A stretch of DNA of 64,000 nt, from positions 5,361,001-5,425,000 of the forward strand of contig NZ_JAZHRU010000001.1 of the NCBI RefSeq assembly GCF_036924525.1, in the 5' to 3' direction. The notes below the pieces were generated by a model, which worked only from the letters and a program-made list of their open reading frames with translations, was not told where the DNA came from and did no database searches. The stretch's first letter is position 1; the number at the start of each line of letters is the position of its first letter. The DNA is from Bradyrhizobium sp. AZCC 1719. Lineage in GTDB: Bacteria > Pseudomonadota > Alphaproteobacteria > Rhizobiales > Xanthobacteraceae. This document shows positions 34,888 through 43,157 of the stretch, one piece after another. Made by a program: the position numbers and the translations under genes.

Positions 34888-34936
34888 AATAAAAATGCCC
34901 CGCAATGCGGCCTTTACGACCAGCGATGGCGGGGCA
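34888..34936 (-). terminator. Rho-independent terminator, minus strand
   Basis: Stem TGCCCCGC / GCGGGGCA (34896-34903 with 34929-34936) encloses a 25-nt loop with minor internal pairing and is followed on the minus strand by TTTTTATT. It can end only minus-strand transcripts: either the gene ending at 35080 or a short RNA started near 34996. Confidence 0.75.
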
Positions 34937-34996
34937 GTCTTAGGAGAAAACGGCGAGATCGCCGCATGATGCGGACATCATTGTCGGGCATCATGT
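34888..34996 (-). ncRNA. Candidate FixK-activated small RNA (about 100 nt) or leaderless microprotein mRNA
   Basis: On the minus strand a perfect FixK box (35030-35043) is followed by a -10-like GAATAT at 35003-35008. Both predict +1 near 34995, with the box centred at about -41.5. A terminator with a T5 tail ends at 34888. No annotated gene starts in between. The transcript contains a 26-codon ORF from ATG 34994 (MMPDNDVRIMRRSRRF..., stop 34914-34916), which would be essentially leaderless. It is either a regulatory RNA or a tiny Arg-rich protein. Entirely inferred from signals. Confidence 0.35.
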
Positions 34997-35029
34997 GGAG
35001 GGATATTCCAATCGCTTGGTGCCTTCGCA

Positions 35030-35043
35030 TTGACCTGGATCAA
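35030..35043 (-). promoter_or_regulatory. FixK/FNR box
   Basis: TTGACCTGGATCAA, a perfect TTGA-N6-TCAA. No start codon of a conventional gene lies downstream on either strand within 300 bp. Minus-strand spacing to a -10 element and to the terminator points to the short transcript at 34888-34996. Confidence 0.65.
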
Positions 35044-35079
35044 ATTACCGGTACGCCGGAAGCCGACCGCGCGGCCAAT

Positions 35080-35355
35080 TCACGTCGCGGTCATTTCATC
35101 CCGCGGCGCGATTCCATGTGTGTTGGCAGGAACGGGCGAATGGCCCGCCGAATGTTCGAACTCGTGATGACTGGCGAGGTGCATGACCTCGACGCAATCG
35201 GCATTGAGGCGCTCGTTATCGACCAACCGCTCCGCCAACACCAGCGCATGGGATGGTCCATCCGACTGGACGTCGACCTGGCGCTGCAGGCATTTGAAGC
35301 TGTGGCCGTCGGAGTTACAGAGATACTTGTAGAAGGAGACGCGATAGCTTTTCAT
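35080..35355 (-). CDS. Conserved-looking hypothetical protein
   Basis: The protein has 91 residues. ATG 35355 is preceded by GGGAG at good spacing. It starts MKSYRVSFYKYLCNSDGHSF and continues KCLQRQVDVQSDGPSHALVL, then an acidic, His-rich tail. It resembles short cytoplasmic hypothetical proteins I recall from Bradyrhizobium. It lies 43 bp downstream of fixK2 on the same strand and could be cotranscribed with it. No domain or function recognised. Confidence 0.6.
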   Translation of the reverse strand: MKSYRVSFYKYLCNSDGHSFKCLQRQVDVQSDGPSHALVLAERLVDNERLNADCVEVMHLASHHEFEHSAGHSPVPANTHGIAPRDEMTAT

Positions 35356-35398
35356 CCTGCACTCCCATTCTTCCGGTATCCTGTCGCGCAGCTCATTC

Positions 35399-36097
35399 TC
35401 AGGCGTCCATGTCCGCCAGCCGCTGGCGATTGCGCAGCACGATTTGACGTGCGCTCGAAAATACCAGAATGCCCTGGTCGCTGAGCTGCGAAAGCGCCCG
35501 CGAAACGGTTTCCAGCGTCAGGCCGAGATAGTCGCCGATGTCGCGGCGGCACATTGGCAGGGCCATCATGCCCGCCCTGGTGAGACGACGGTCCATTTCC
35601 AGGAGGAAGGTGGCAACTTTTTCCATCGCGGTCTTGCGGCCCAGAAGCAGCATGTGATCTTCAGCGTGCCGAAGGCCGCTTGCCGTCATGATCCAGAGGC
35701 TACGGGCGACCTGGACGTTCGATCCGGCGGCGGCTTCCAGGCTGCGGCGCTTCACCAGGCGCACCGTGGTATCGGCGATCGCTTCAGCCGTCAGGCGGTG
35801 GGTCGAACCGGCATCGAGGCCGAACACGTCGCCTGGCAGGTGGAACGCACCGATCTGGCGCCGTCCGTCGTTAAGAAGCTTGTAGGTGCGAACCGCCCCT
35901 CGGATTACCTGATAGACATATTCGGAAGGCTCGCCCTCGCCGTAGATTTCCTCGTCCTTCCGGTAGGAAAATTCGCTGGCGATCACACCCGCGCAAGTCG
36001 CGATCACGTTGAACTGGTCGACGGCTGGAACACCCTGCGGCGCGGGGAAGGCCTTGGTTGTCGGGACTGCCGGGGCGGTGATCGTCTGGGTGAGCAT
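35399..36097 (-). CDS. fixK2: Oxygen-response regulator FixK2 (Crp/Fnr family)
   Basis: The protein has 232 residues. A cyclic-nucleotide-type barrel (about 40-130) contains FHLPGDVFGLDAGSTH. The dimer helix is about 135-165 (HAEDHMLLLGRKTAMEKVATF), and the helix-turn-helix is DIGDYLGLTLETVSRALSQL. No Fnr iron-sulfur cysteines are present. Cys183, in LPMCRRDIG next to the DNA-binding helix, is the residue whose oxidation inactivates B. japonicum FixK2. FixJ-phosphate induces it, and it activates TTGA-N6-TCAA promoters. It is separately promoted 123 bp after frrA. Confidence 0.93.
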   Translation of the reverse strand: MLTQTITAPAVPTTKAFPAPQGVPAVDQFNVIATCAGVIASEFSYRKDEEIYGEGEPSEYVYQVIRGAVRTYKLLNDGRRQIGAFHLPGDVFGLDAGSTHRLTAEAIADTTVRLVKRRSLEAAAGSNVQVARSLWIMTASGLRHAEDHMLLLGRKTAMEKVATFLLEMDRRLTRAGMMALPMCRRDIGDYLGLTLETVSRALSQLSDQGILVFSSARQIVLRNRQRLADMDA

Positions 36098-36220
36098 TTG
36101 CCATCTCCTCGATGCGGGATGGCTTTGATCTATCCGGAAGTTCCCCTGCGCGATATTTGGGTCGATATCCTAAGGGGGAGCCCTTACGGGGTTTTACGGA
36201 GCGGGGCCTGCCGATGCTTT
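36098..36220 (-). promoter_or_regulatory. fixK2 promoter region (FixJ target expected)
   Basis: This 123-bp gap between frrA and fixK2 should hold the FixJ-dependent promoter. I see an inverted repeat GATAT-N8-ATATC at 36152-36169 and a G-run/C-run element (AAGGGGGAGCCCTTACGGGG) at 36172-36191. No TTGA-N6-TCAA box is present. Which element FixJ binds is not decidable by eye. Confidence 0.35.
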
Positions 36221-36661
36221 TCAGGGCTGGCCCATCGCATTCGGCGTATCATCGATCGCGTTTCGAACGCAGTCGACCAGGCTGTCCTCCAGGTTGGGTT
36301 TCAGAAGCACCTGACGCACTCCGGCCGAGTTGGCCTTGGCCAAGATGTTTTCGTCCGGATAGCCGGTGATCAGAATGATTGGGGTGGAGACCTGAAGCCG
36401 TCGCAGCCGGATGGCCAGTTCCAGACCGTCGAGTTCCGCCATCTTGTAGTCCACGACAAGACAATCCGCGCGGTTTCGGGTGGAAGATCCGAGCAAAGCG
36501 ATCCCGCTGCGGAACGTGCGGACGTCAAAACCCTCGGTCTCGAGCAGAAATCGCAGCGACGTCCGAACGTCGTAATCGTCATCGACGATGTAGATCATCG
36601 ATTTTCGGGGCGGAATGCCGACCTCGTTTTCACTGGCGGCGCTGGTTGTGGTGTCGGTCAT
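36221..36661 (-). CDS. frrA: Single-domain response regulator FrrA
   Basis: The protein has 146 residues: one receiver domain with no output domain. Acidic pocket IVDDDYDV, phosphorylation site Asp71 in CLVVDYKMAELDG, Thr in LITGYPDE and Lys in VLLKPNL. It matches the FixK2-regulated response regulator located between fixJ and fixK2 in B. japonicum. No Shine-Dalgarno sequence precedes ATG 36661; instead a FixK box and a -10 element are placed so that +1 falls on the ATG. Its target is unknown. Confidence 0.85.
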   Translation of the reverse strand: MTDTTTSAASENEVGIPPRKSMIYIVDDDYDVRTSLRFLLETEGFDVRTFRSGIALLGSSTRNRADCLVVDYKMAELDGLELAIRLRRLQVSTPIILITGYPDENILAKANSAGVRQVLLKPNLEDSLVDCVRNAIDDTPNAMGQP

Positions 36662-36667
36662 GCCGAC

Positions 36668-36708
36668 AAAATAGGCGCTTTCTCAGTCCCCGAATTGACT
36701 TGGCTCAA
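36668..36708 (-). promoter_or_regulatory. FixK-dependent promoter of frrA overlapping the fixJ stop
   Basis: FixK box TTGACTTGGCTCAA at 36695-36708 overlaps the fixJ stop codon (36705-36707). A -10-like TATTTT is at 36668-36673. Six bases separate it from ATG 36661, so the start site coincides with the initiation codon and the box is centred near -40.5. Confidence 0.6.
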
Positions 36709-37322
36709 TCGTCGACGATCCCGGCTCGGATTGCAAAGCGCACCAGTTCGGAGAGGTTACCGGCCTGCATCTTGGTCATAACGTTCGCCCGATAGACCTC
36801 CACCGTGCGCGGGCTGATATCGTACTCCCGGGCGATTGCTTTGTTCGATTGCCCCGTCACGAGCCCCTGCATCACCTGGCGTTCGCGCTGGGTAAGGCTG
36901 GCAACGCGGGCAGCCATGTCGGCCGACAACGCCTCGCTCTTCGAACCGCTCTCGCTCTCCGCAAGCGCGGTCTCGACCATGCTGATCAGCCGGTCGTCCT
37001 CGAACGGCTTTTCGAGAAAATCGAGCGCCCCCAGCTTCATCGCTTCGACGGCGAGAGGCACGTCGCCATGGCCGGTCATGACGATCACAGGGAGTTTTCG
37101 CGGGCCCCAATTCAGTTGGCGCAGCAATTCCATGCCGTCGATACCGGGCATGCGCACGTCTGTAACCACACAGCCGGCCTCCAGGTTCGCAACCTCGTTC
37201 AGGAAAGCCTGCGCCGAATCGAAAAGACGCACGCTGAAGCCGGCCGAGCCCAGCAGGAAATCCAGCGAGTCGCGCATCGCTGGATCGTCGTCGATGACAT
37301 AAACTTTACCGCTCGATGGCAT
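36705..37322 (-). CDS. fixJ: Response regulator FixJ
   Basis: The protein has 205 residues. Receiver domain ([19 protein letters not shown]; phosphoacceptor Asp55 in VVTDVRMPG; Lys in [11 protein letters not shown]) and LuxR-type output domain ([40 protein letters not shown]). Phosphorylated by FixL under low oxygen, it activates fixK2. Its start overlaps the fixL end by 17 bp, indicating coupled expression. Confidence 0.95.
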   Translation of the reverse strand: MPSSGKVYVIDDDPAMRDSLDFLLGSAGFSVRLFDSAQAFLNEVANLEAGCVVTDVRMPGIDGMELLRQLNWGPRKLPVIVMTGHGDVPLAVEAMKLGALDFLEKPFEDDRLISMVETALAESESGSKSEALSADMAARVASLTQRERQVMQGLVTGQSNKAIAREYDISPRTVEVYRANVMTKMQAGNLSELVRFAIRAGIVDD

Positions 37323-38847
37323 CGGTCATATCCTTGGCGTGGGCTGCGGGCAGCGTGAAGCGGAAGGTCGCGCCACCGGATCTGTTGGTTTCGGCCCACA
37401 TCCGGCCGCCGTGGGTTTCGATGATGGTGCGGCTGATGGAAAGGCCGACGCCCATGCCGGTTTCCTTCGTCGTGAAAAATGGCTGGAACAGGTGCGCATG
37501 CGCGTCGCCGGCGAACCCTGTCCCTGTGTCGGAAACGGAAATTTCGATCATGTCATCTGCAGCCTTGGTGTTTGAGGCAATCAGCTCACGGTGCGTCGAG
37601 GTGCCCATCGCTTCCAGCGCATTGCGGAACAGGTTGACCAGGACCTGCTGAATCTGGACCCTGTCGGCAAGCACCAGGTCGGACGTCGGGTCCAGGTTGA
37701 AGCGCAAAAACACGCCTTGTTCGCGGGCGCCGGTGAGCCCGAGCGCGCCGGCCTCCTCGATCATCTTTGAAAGACTCTCGACGCGCTTCTCGGAAGCATC
37801 GCGGGCGACGAAGTCGCGCAATCGTCGGATGATGTCGCCGGCGCGGATCGCCTGCTCAGCGGCGCGATCGAGCGCTACTTCGATCTTCGGCGCGTTGGCG
37901 TCGTTGCTGCCCGCCAGCAGGCGGCGCGACCCCTTCATGTAGTTGCTGATCGCCGACAGCGGCTGATTGAGTTCGTGGGCCAGCGCGGAAGCCATTTCGC
38001 CCATCGCGCTCAGACGGGAGACATGGACCAGTTCGGATTGCAACTCCTGCAACCGCGCCTGGGTCTGTTGCTGTTCGGTGAGATCGCGAACGAAGCCCGT
38101 AAAGAAGGGCTTCCCACCCGAATGCATCTCGCCGATGGTGAGATGCATCGGGAATGTCGTGCCGTCCTTGCGCATCCCGGTGACGATACGCCCGATGCCG
38201 ATGATGCGCCGTTCGCCCGTCTTCAGGTATCGCGCGATATAGGCGTCGTGACGGCTGCGATCTGGTTCCGGCATCAGCTCGCTGATGTTTTTTCCGATCG
38301 CCTCGGGTTCGCTGTAACCGAACTGACGCTCGGCGGCGCTGGAGAAAAACTGCATGATTCCATGCTCGTCGATCACGATCATCGCATCGGGAATCGTATC
38401 CAGAATCGAGCGAAAGTGCCTCTCGCGCAGTCTGACGGTGTCCTCGAGGCGCTTCTCTCGGTTGATGTCGAACATAATGCCGCTGAGCCGTGCAGGAGCG
38501 CCGTCGGCGCCACGGATCGTCGTGCCAAGCGCGCGCACCCAGTGGCCCTCGTCCGAATCTCGGTTCACCCGGTACTGAATGTCGAAACTGCAGCCGGTAT
38601 CGATCGACTGTTGCACGGCTTTTGCCGTGCGATCGCGATCCTGCACATCGAGCAGGGAAAGGAAGAGGTCGTAGTCGACAGGCGCATCCGGCTCGACGCC
38701 AAACAGCTTCCGCGTAGCGCTGGACCAGCTCAACTTCCGGGTCGAGAACTCGAGATCCCAGGCGCCGACGCCCGATCCCTCGGCGCCGCTGCGCGCATGG
38801 TGGTCGAGTAGCTCTTGATCTCGAAAGGGCTGGTCGGCGTCGAACAT
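37306..38847 (-). CDS. fixL: Haem-based oxygen-sensor histidine kinase FixL
   Basis: The protein has 513 residues. An N-terminal PAS (about 25-130) precedes the haem PAS (about 140-255) with haem ligand His200 ([12 protein letters not shown]) and Arg220 (GIGRIVTG). The kinase core has phospho-His291 in [19 protein letters not shown] and ATP-binding N, G1 and G2 boxes ([35 protein letters not shown]). Residues 200, 220 and 291 match the numbering I recall for B. japonicum FixL. It is soluble, with no membrane segments. Oxygen binding shuts off the kinase. Start at ATG 38847. Confidence 0.95.
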   Translation of the reverse strand: MFDADQPFRDQELLDHHARSGAEGSGVGAWDLEFSTRKLSWSSATRKLFGVEPDAPVDYDLFLSLLDVQDRDRTAKAVQQSIDTGCSFDIQYRVNRDSDEGHWVRALGTTIRGADGAPARLSGIMFDINREKRLEDTVRLRERHFRSILDTIPDAMIVIDEHGIMQFFSSAAERQFGYSEPEAIGKNISELMPEPDRSRHDAYIARYLKTGERRIIGIGRIVTGMRKDGTTFPMHLTIGEMHSGGKPFFTGFVRDLTEQQQTQARLQELQSELVHVSRLSAMGEMASALAHELNQPLSAISNYMKGSRRLLAGSNDANAPKIEVALDRAAEQAIRAGDIIRRLRDFVARDASEKRVESLSKMIEEAGALGLTGAREQGVFLRFNLDPTSDLVLADRVQIQQVLVNLFRNALEAMGTSTHRELIASNTKAADDMIEISVSDTGTGFAGDAHAHLFQPFFTTKETGMGVGLSISRTIIETHGGRMWAETNRSGGATFRFTLPAAHAKDMTDAIER

Positions 38848-39031
38848 GTTTCGCCTTCTAGGCTGCTCTTGCTTATCAGATAACGCATTAAATCGAACGT
38901 GGGAAAGAGCAGCGAGATGAAATTATAGATCGCCTGCATCTATTTGATATAAAAGGAATTCAGCAATCCTGTTCGCTGGCCACTGTACTCTGCTGCGAGA
39001 GGCAGATTCAGGGAGTAGCCGAGGGCGATTC

Positions 39032-39045
39032 TTGATCTAGGTCAG
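39032..39045 (+). promoter_or_regulatory. FixK box, one mismatch
   Basis: TTGATCTAGGTCAG differs from TTGA-N6-TCAA only in the last base. Centre is 89 bp upstream of the universal stress gene start at 39128. Confidence 0.5.
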
Positions 39046-39127
39046 CTTCGAACCTGGGCGGATCTCTAGGATGCCGCTGTGTGGGCAGGGCTGATACGGC
39101 ATTCCGCCCGAGGGCGTGGAGCAGGTC

Positions 39128-39955
39128 ATGGACTACAAAACCGTCATGGTCGGTCTGGCGCAGGGCCGGCCCAACGATGCCTGCCTCAGGGTGGCCGGCG
39201 ATATCGCCGAGCGATTCGGGGCGCGGATCATCGGCGTTGCCGCCTCGGATATCAGACCGCCAATGTATTTCGCCGATGGGAACTTTGCGCAAGAGCTCCT
39301 TGACGAGGAGGCTGTCGCCATTGAGCAGCGCCTGTCCGAACTCGAAGTCGAGTTTCGTGCGTCGGTCGAAAGGCGGGCAACGTCGGTGGAGTGGCGCCCC
39401 GCGCGGACGTTGCCGGTGCCCCACTTGCTGGAGCAGGCGAGAGCCGCCGATATCATCGTGATTGGCGCCCGCTCGGAGACCCTGGTGGACCCCAGCGTCG
39501 CTCCCGATCCCAGCGATCTGGTGATGCAGGCCGGCCGACCGATCATCGTGGTGCCGCCTACGGTGCAATGGCTCGATCTGAGAAGCGTTCTTATCGCCTG
39601 GAAGGACGTGCGGGAAGCGCGCCGGGCCGTATTCGACGCACTGCCGATCCTGGCTGCCGCAAGGGAAGTCACGATTGCGGAAATTCCCGAGCGGGATGGC
39701 CGTCGTGAGGATGCGCTCCTGCATGTTGCCGACGTGGCGGCGTGGTTGCGCGGCCACGGCGTCGCGGCGAACACGGTCGTTCCTGAGACGGCCAGCGGCG
39801 TGACCGAACAGCTCGACAGGATCGCGGCCAATGTCGGGGCGGGTGCCGTGATCGCGGGCGCCTACGGTCACTCGCGATTCCGCGAATGGGTGCTCGGCGG
39901 CGTCACGCGCCACCTTGCAACTGAATCACGCCGATGCGCGTTCCTGTCCCGTTAA
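39128..39955 (+). CDS. Universal stress protein, tandem UspA domains
   Basis: The protein has 275 residues from ATG 39128 (GGAG at 39117). Two UspA domains. The C-terminal one keeps the ATP-binding-type glycine motif GAYGHSRFREWVLGGVTRHL, and the first is degenerate. It starts the FixK-linked gene set next to fixL and is followed after 9 bp by a CBS-domain gene, probably cotranscribed. Its role under low oxygen is unproven. Confidence 0.88.
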   Translation: MDYKTVMVGLAQGRPNDACLRVAGDIAERFGARIIGVAASDIRPPMYFADGNFAQELLDEEAVAIEQRLSELEVEFRASVERRATSVEWRPARTLPVPHLLEQARAADIIVIGARSETLVDPSVAPDPSDLVMQAGRPIIVVPPTVQWLDLRSVLIAWKDVREARRAVFDALPILAAAREVTIAEIPERDGRREDALLHVADVAAWLRGHGVAANTVVPETASGVTEQLDRIAANVGAGAVIAGAYGHSRFREWVLGGVTRHLATESRRCAFLSR

Positions 39956-39964
39956 GGATCTACA

Positions 39965-40405
39965 ATGGCGAGGGCTCCCGTGCATAGATTTCTCGAAGCG
40001 ACTGCCGGGCAATACATGACGCGCGAGGTAAAGACGGTTACGCGCGACACCACCATGCGCGAGCTGCACAGGATGTTCGAGGCCGACGATTTCAACTGCT
40101 ATCCGGTGCGCGATAACGATGACATTGTCGGCGTCGTGAGCAACTTCGATTTCCTGAAATGCTTTGCGTTCAACCCCGGTCGCATGGTTCCGGCCTATGA
40201 CGACCTGTTGTCGCGGATGGTGGCGGACGTGATGACGCCGGAATTCATCTATGTCGATCCGGCAACGAAACTGACTCGCGTTCTGCAGCTAATGGTGGAC
40301 CATCGGATGAAAAGTCTGCCCGTGCTTGACGCCGAACAGCGCTTGGTCGGGATAATCGCCCGGGAGGACATCATGCGTGCGTTGACCGAGAGCGCGCGCG
40401 GGTAG
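39965..40405 (+). CDS. CBS-domain pair protein
   Basis: The protein has 146 residues, a single Bateman module with two CBS motifs: AGQYMTREVKTVTRDTTMRELHRMF and VADVMTPEFIYVDPATKLTR, each followed by the hydrophobic strand (DDIVGVVSNFDFL; QRLVGIIAREDIM). CBS pairs bind adenine nucleotides and act as energy sensors. Linked to the USP gene; both fold types bind ATP or AMP. Confidence 0.9.
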   Translation: MARAPVHRFLEATAGQYMTREVKTVTRDTTMRELHRMFEADDFNCYPVRDNDDIVGVVSNFDFLKCFAFNPGRMVPAYDDLLSRMVADVMTPEFIYVDPATKLTRVLQLMVDHRMKSLPVLDAEQRLVGIIAREDIMRALTESARG

Positions 40406-40603
40406 GTCGTTCCTCTCGCGGGAGGTGCCCCGGGGCGTGCCTAGCCAACTTCTCCTGTTCCATGCGCTCAAGAAATAGCAGAACGCCGTGGCTGGCGCTG
40501 CACTGCCGACGTAGCCATGTTAGGAGGCGGGCGGGTTCGATTGACGGAGGATCGGGCATGCCCCGCTCGTCGCGGATAGACCGCAGTGAGGATAGTGGAC
40601 GAA

Positions 40604-41587
40604 ATGCACGCCATGGTCCTGCAAGCGCCCGGCGCGCCACTGCGGCTTGAGCCGCGCGAGGATCCGGTCCCCGGGCCTGGCGAAGTGCGTGTCAAGGTTG
40701 GCGCCTGTGGCGTATGCCGGACCGACCTGCACGTCGTCGATGGAGAACTGCCCGATATTGCCTACCCGATCGTTCCCGGCCACGAGGTGGTCGGTCGGGT
40801 GGAAGCCCTTGGGCCCGGTGTGGCGTCTCTAAGGATCGGCGAACGGGTCGGCGTTCCCTGGCTAGGTCATACCTGCGGCGACTGTCCCTATTGCCGGAGC
40901 GGCCGCGAAAACCTTTGCGACCGCCCGCGCTTCACCGGCTACACGCGCGATGGCGGCTTTGCCACGCATCTGGTCGCGGACGCGCGCTATTGCTTTCCAC
41001 TCGGCGAGGTCGACGACGACGTCGCTGTCGCTCCTTTGCTGTGTGCGGGCCTGATCGGCTGGCGCTCGCTGGTGATGGCCGGCGATGGAAAACATCTCGG
41101 CATTTTCGGCTTTGGTGCAGCCGGCCATATCATCGCGCAGGTGGCCCGCTGGCAGGGGCGTTCGGTCTACGCGTTCACGCGCGCAGGGGATGTCAAGGCC
41201 CAGCGTCTTGCAAAAACGCTGGGCGCCGAATGGGCCGGCGGGTCGGAGGAGCAGCCTCCGGTGCCGCTTGACGCAGCTATCATCTACGCGCCGGTCGGCT
41301 CCCTGGTGCCGTTGGCATTGCAAGCTGTGCGCAAAGGCGGGCGCGTGGTCTGCGCCGGCATTCACATGTCGGACATTCCCTCGTTCCCTTACCGCATGCT
41401 CTGGGAGGAGCGGCGGCTGCTTTCGGTTGCCAACCTGACGCGGGGCGACGGGATCGAGTTTTTCAAGGTCGCGACACAAGCTGGCATCAGGACGCACACC
41501 AGCGTGTTTCCGTTGCAGGAAGCGAATGAAGTCCTCTCGAAGCTGCGCGCCGGACAGATCACGGGCGCCGCCGTGCTGCAGCCATGA
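40604..41587 (+). CDS. Zinc-dependent alcohol dehydrogenase
   Basis: The protein has 327 residues from ATG 40604 (an in-frame GTG at 40586 is possible). Medium-chain dehydrogenase: catalytic zinc ligands in GACGVCRTDLH and GHEVVGRVEALGP; structural zinc cysteines CGDCPYCRSGRENLC; NAD-binding GIFGFGAAGHIIAQVA. The stop overlaps the next gene by 4 bp. It may recycle NADH by reducing aldehydes under low oxygen. It is close to AdhA/AdhP-type ethanol dehydrogenases, but the substrate is not certain. Confidence 0.88.
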   Translation: MHAMVLQAPGAPLRLEPREDPVPGPGEVRVKVGACGVCRTDLHVVDGELPDIAYPIVPGHEVVGRVEALGPGVASLRIGERVGVPWLGHTCGDCPYCRSGRENLCDRPRFTGYTRDGGFATHLVADARYCFPLGEVDDDVAVAPLLCAGLIGWRSLVMAGDGKHLGIFGFGAAGHIIAQVARWQGRSVYAFTRAGDVKAQRLAKTLGAEWAGGSEEQPPVPLDAAIIYAPVGSLVPLALQAVRKGGRVVCAGIHMSDIPSFPYRMLWEERRLLSVANLTRGDGIEFFKVATQAGIRTHTSVFPLQEANEVLSKLRAGQITGAAVLQP

Positions 41588-43155
41588 CTATGCGACCGCC
41601 CCCAAATGCTGCCGCAGCCGAGGCTGACAATCAGCAGCCTGTGCTCGATTTCCTCGATGGCTCCAGTTTCGGTGCGGCCGGGGGCGGCAAGCGGATCGAT
41701 ACCCATGCCTCCATGGTTTTTCTCGGAGCTGATCGGGCATTGAAGATCAAGCGTGCCGTGCGGTTACCCTTCCTCGATTATTCGACATTGGAGAAGCGCA
41801 AGAACGCCTGCGAGGAGGAACTGAAGGTCAACGCCGGCAACGCTCCCGAGCTCTACCGAGGCGTTATTCCCATTACGCGCAATTCCGATGGCGCCTTCGA
41901 AATCGGCGGTTCGGGCACTCCGGTCGAATGGGCGGTCGAAATGACGCGGTTTGACGAGAAGCAGTCGCTCGACCGCATCGCTGCAGCGAAGACCATCGAT
42001 CCGCCGCTTGCGACCGCCGTGGCCGATGCGGTTCTGCGATCCCACGACAGGGCCGCGCGCCACGACGGCGAAAGCTGGCTTGCCTCGGTTCTACCCATCA
42101 TCGCCCGCAATACCGCAAAGTTTGAAACCGTGCACGGACTAGATTCCGTTGCGATCGAACAACTCGACGCCGCCAGCCGCGCCTCTGCAACGACGTTGCA
42201 GCCGCTGCTCAGACAGCGCGCCGGGCAAGGATTCGTGCGCCGTTGCCACGGCGACCTGCATCTTGCGAATATTACATTGGTCGATGGCCGGCCGCTGCTG
42301 TTCGATGCCATCGAGTTCGATCCCGTCATCGCCACGACGGACATTCTCTACGATCTCGCGTTCACGCTGATGGATATGATCCACTTCAATCAGTGGGCAG
42401 CGGCAAACGCAGTGTTCAATCGCTATGTTACCGCAGCCGCGGATGAAGACTTCGATGGGCTACGCCTGCTGCCGCTGTTCTTGTCGATGCGGGCAGCGAT
42501 CCGCGCGCACGTGCTGTTCGTGAAGAGCGAGCATGCCGGCGAGAGCGATGCAGTGCGGCAGGAGGCCAAACGCTACTTCGATCTGGCGAGACGCCTCATT
42601 GCGCCCAAGCCGCCGATGCTGGTGGCGATCGGCGGGCTGTCGGGCACGGGGAAGTCGGTGCTTGCACGCGGACTCGCGGGTCTGATTGAGCCGCCACCCG
42701 GCGCGGTCATCGTGCGCTCGGATGTCGTCCGCAAGCGCCTGTTCGGTACCAGCGAAACCACCGGCCTGCCGGAATCTGCCTATCAGTCCGCAACGACGGA
42801 GCGAGTATATGCCGCGCTTTCGAGCACTGCGCTGCGCGTGCTCACCCAGGGCTGTTCGGTGGTGCTCGATGCCGCCTATCTGCAGGAAGCGGAACGGAAG
42901 GAAATCGAGGGTCTCGCCGCCACGCACAATGCGCGGTTCGTCGGCCTTTTTCTGACGACCGATCTCGCGACGCGGCTGGCGCGGATCGAGCAGCGCAAGG
43001 GCGATGCATCCGATGCGAGACGAAGCGTCGCCCTGAAGCAGGAGACTTTCGCGCTCGGCGCGGTACAATGGCATATGATCGATGCCTCTGGGACGCCGGA
43101 ACAGTCGCTGCGCAACACCCGGGCGATCCTGCCTTTGGTGCCGGACGAGCCTTGA
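41584..43155 (+). CDS. Aminoglycoside phosphotransferase-like/AAA ATPase two-domain kinase
   Basis: The protein has 523 residues. The N-terminal APH-like kinase domain has catalytic loop RRCHGDLHLANITLVDGRPL and the metal Asp in FDAIEFDP. The C-terminal P-loop domain has Walker A GGLSGTGKS at 350-358 and resembles gluconate/zeta-type kinases. Such fused proteins are widely annotated but biochemically unknown. The 4-bp overlap with the dehydrogenase gene and the CHAD gene 3 bp downstream point to one operon. Confidence 0.82.
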   Translation: MTMRPPPNAAAAEADNQQPVLDFLDGSSFGAAGGGKRIDTHASMVFLGADRALKIKRAVRLPFLDYSTLEKRKNACEEELKVNAGNAPELYRGVIPITRNSDGAFEIGGSGTPVEWAVEMTRFDEKQSLDRIAAAKTIDPPLATAVADAVLRSHDRAARHDGESWLASVLPIIARNTAKFETVHGLDSVAIEQLDAASRASATTLQPLLRQRAGQGFVRRCHGDLHLANITLVDGRPLLFDAIEFDPVIATTDILYDLAFTLMDMIHFNQWAAANAVFNRYVTAAADEDFDGLRLLPLFLSMRAAIRAHVLFVKSEHAGESDAVRQEAKRYFDLARRLIAPKPPMLVAIGGLSGTGKSVLARGLAGLIEPPPGAVIVRSDVVRKRLFGTSETTGLPESAYQSATTERVYAALSSTALRVLTQGCSVVLDAAYLQEAERKEIEGLAATHNARFVGLFLTTDLATRLARIEQRKGDASDARRSVALKQETFALGAVQWHMIDASGTPEQSLRNTRAILPLVPDEP

Positions 43156-43157
43156 CG

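Noticed and set aside
34877..34890. TTGGCGGGCATCAA as a twelfth FixK box
   Set aside because: The fourth base deviates from the consensus, it lies in the tail of a terminator, and no gene or promoter element follows at the right distance.
34876..35484. Plus-strand frame following the orphan FixK box
   Set aside because: It is antisense to the 35080-35355 gene and the fixK2 end, and the plus direction has no -10 at the expected distance from the box.
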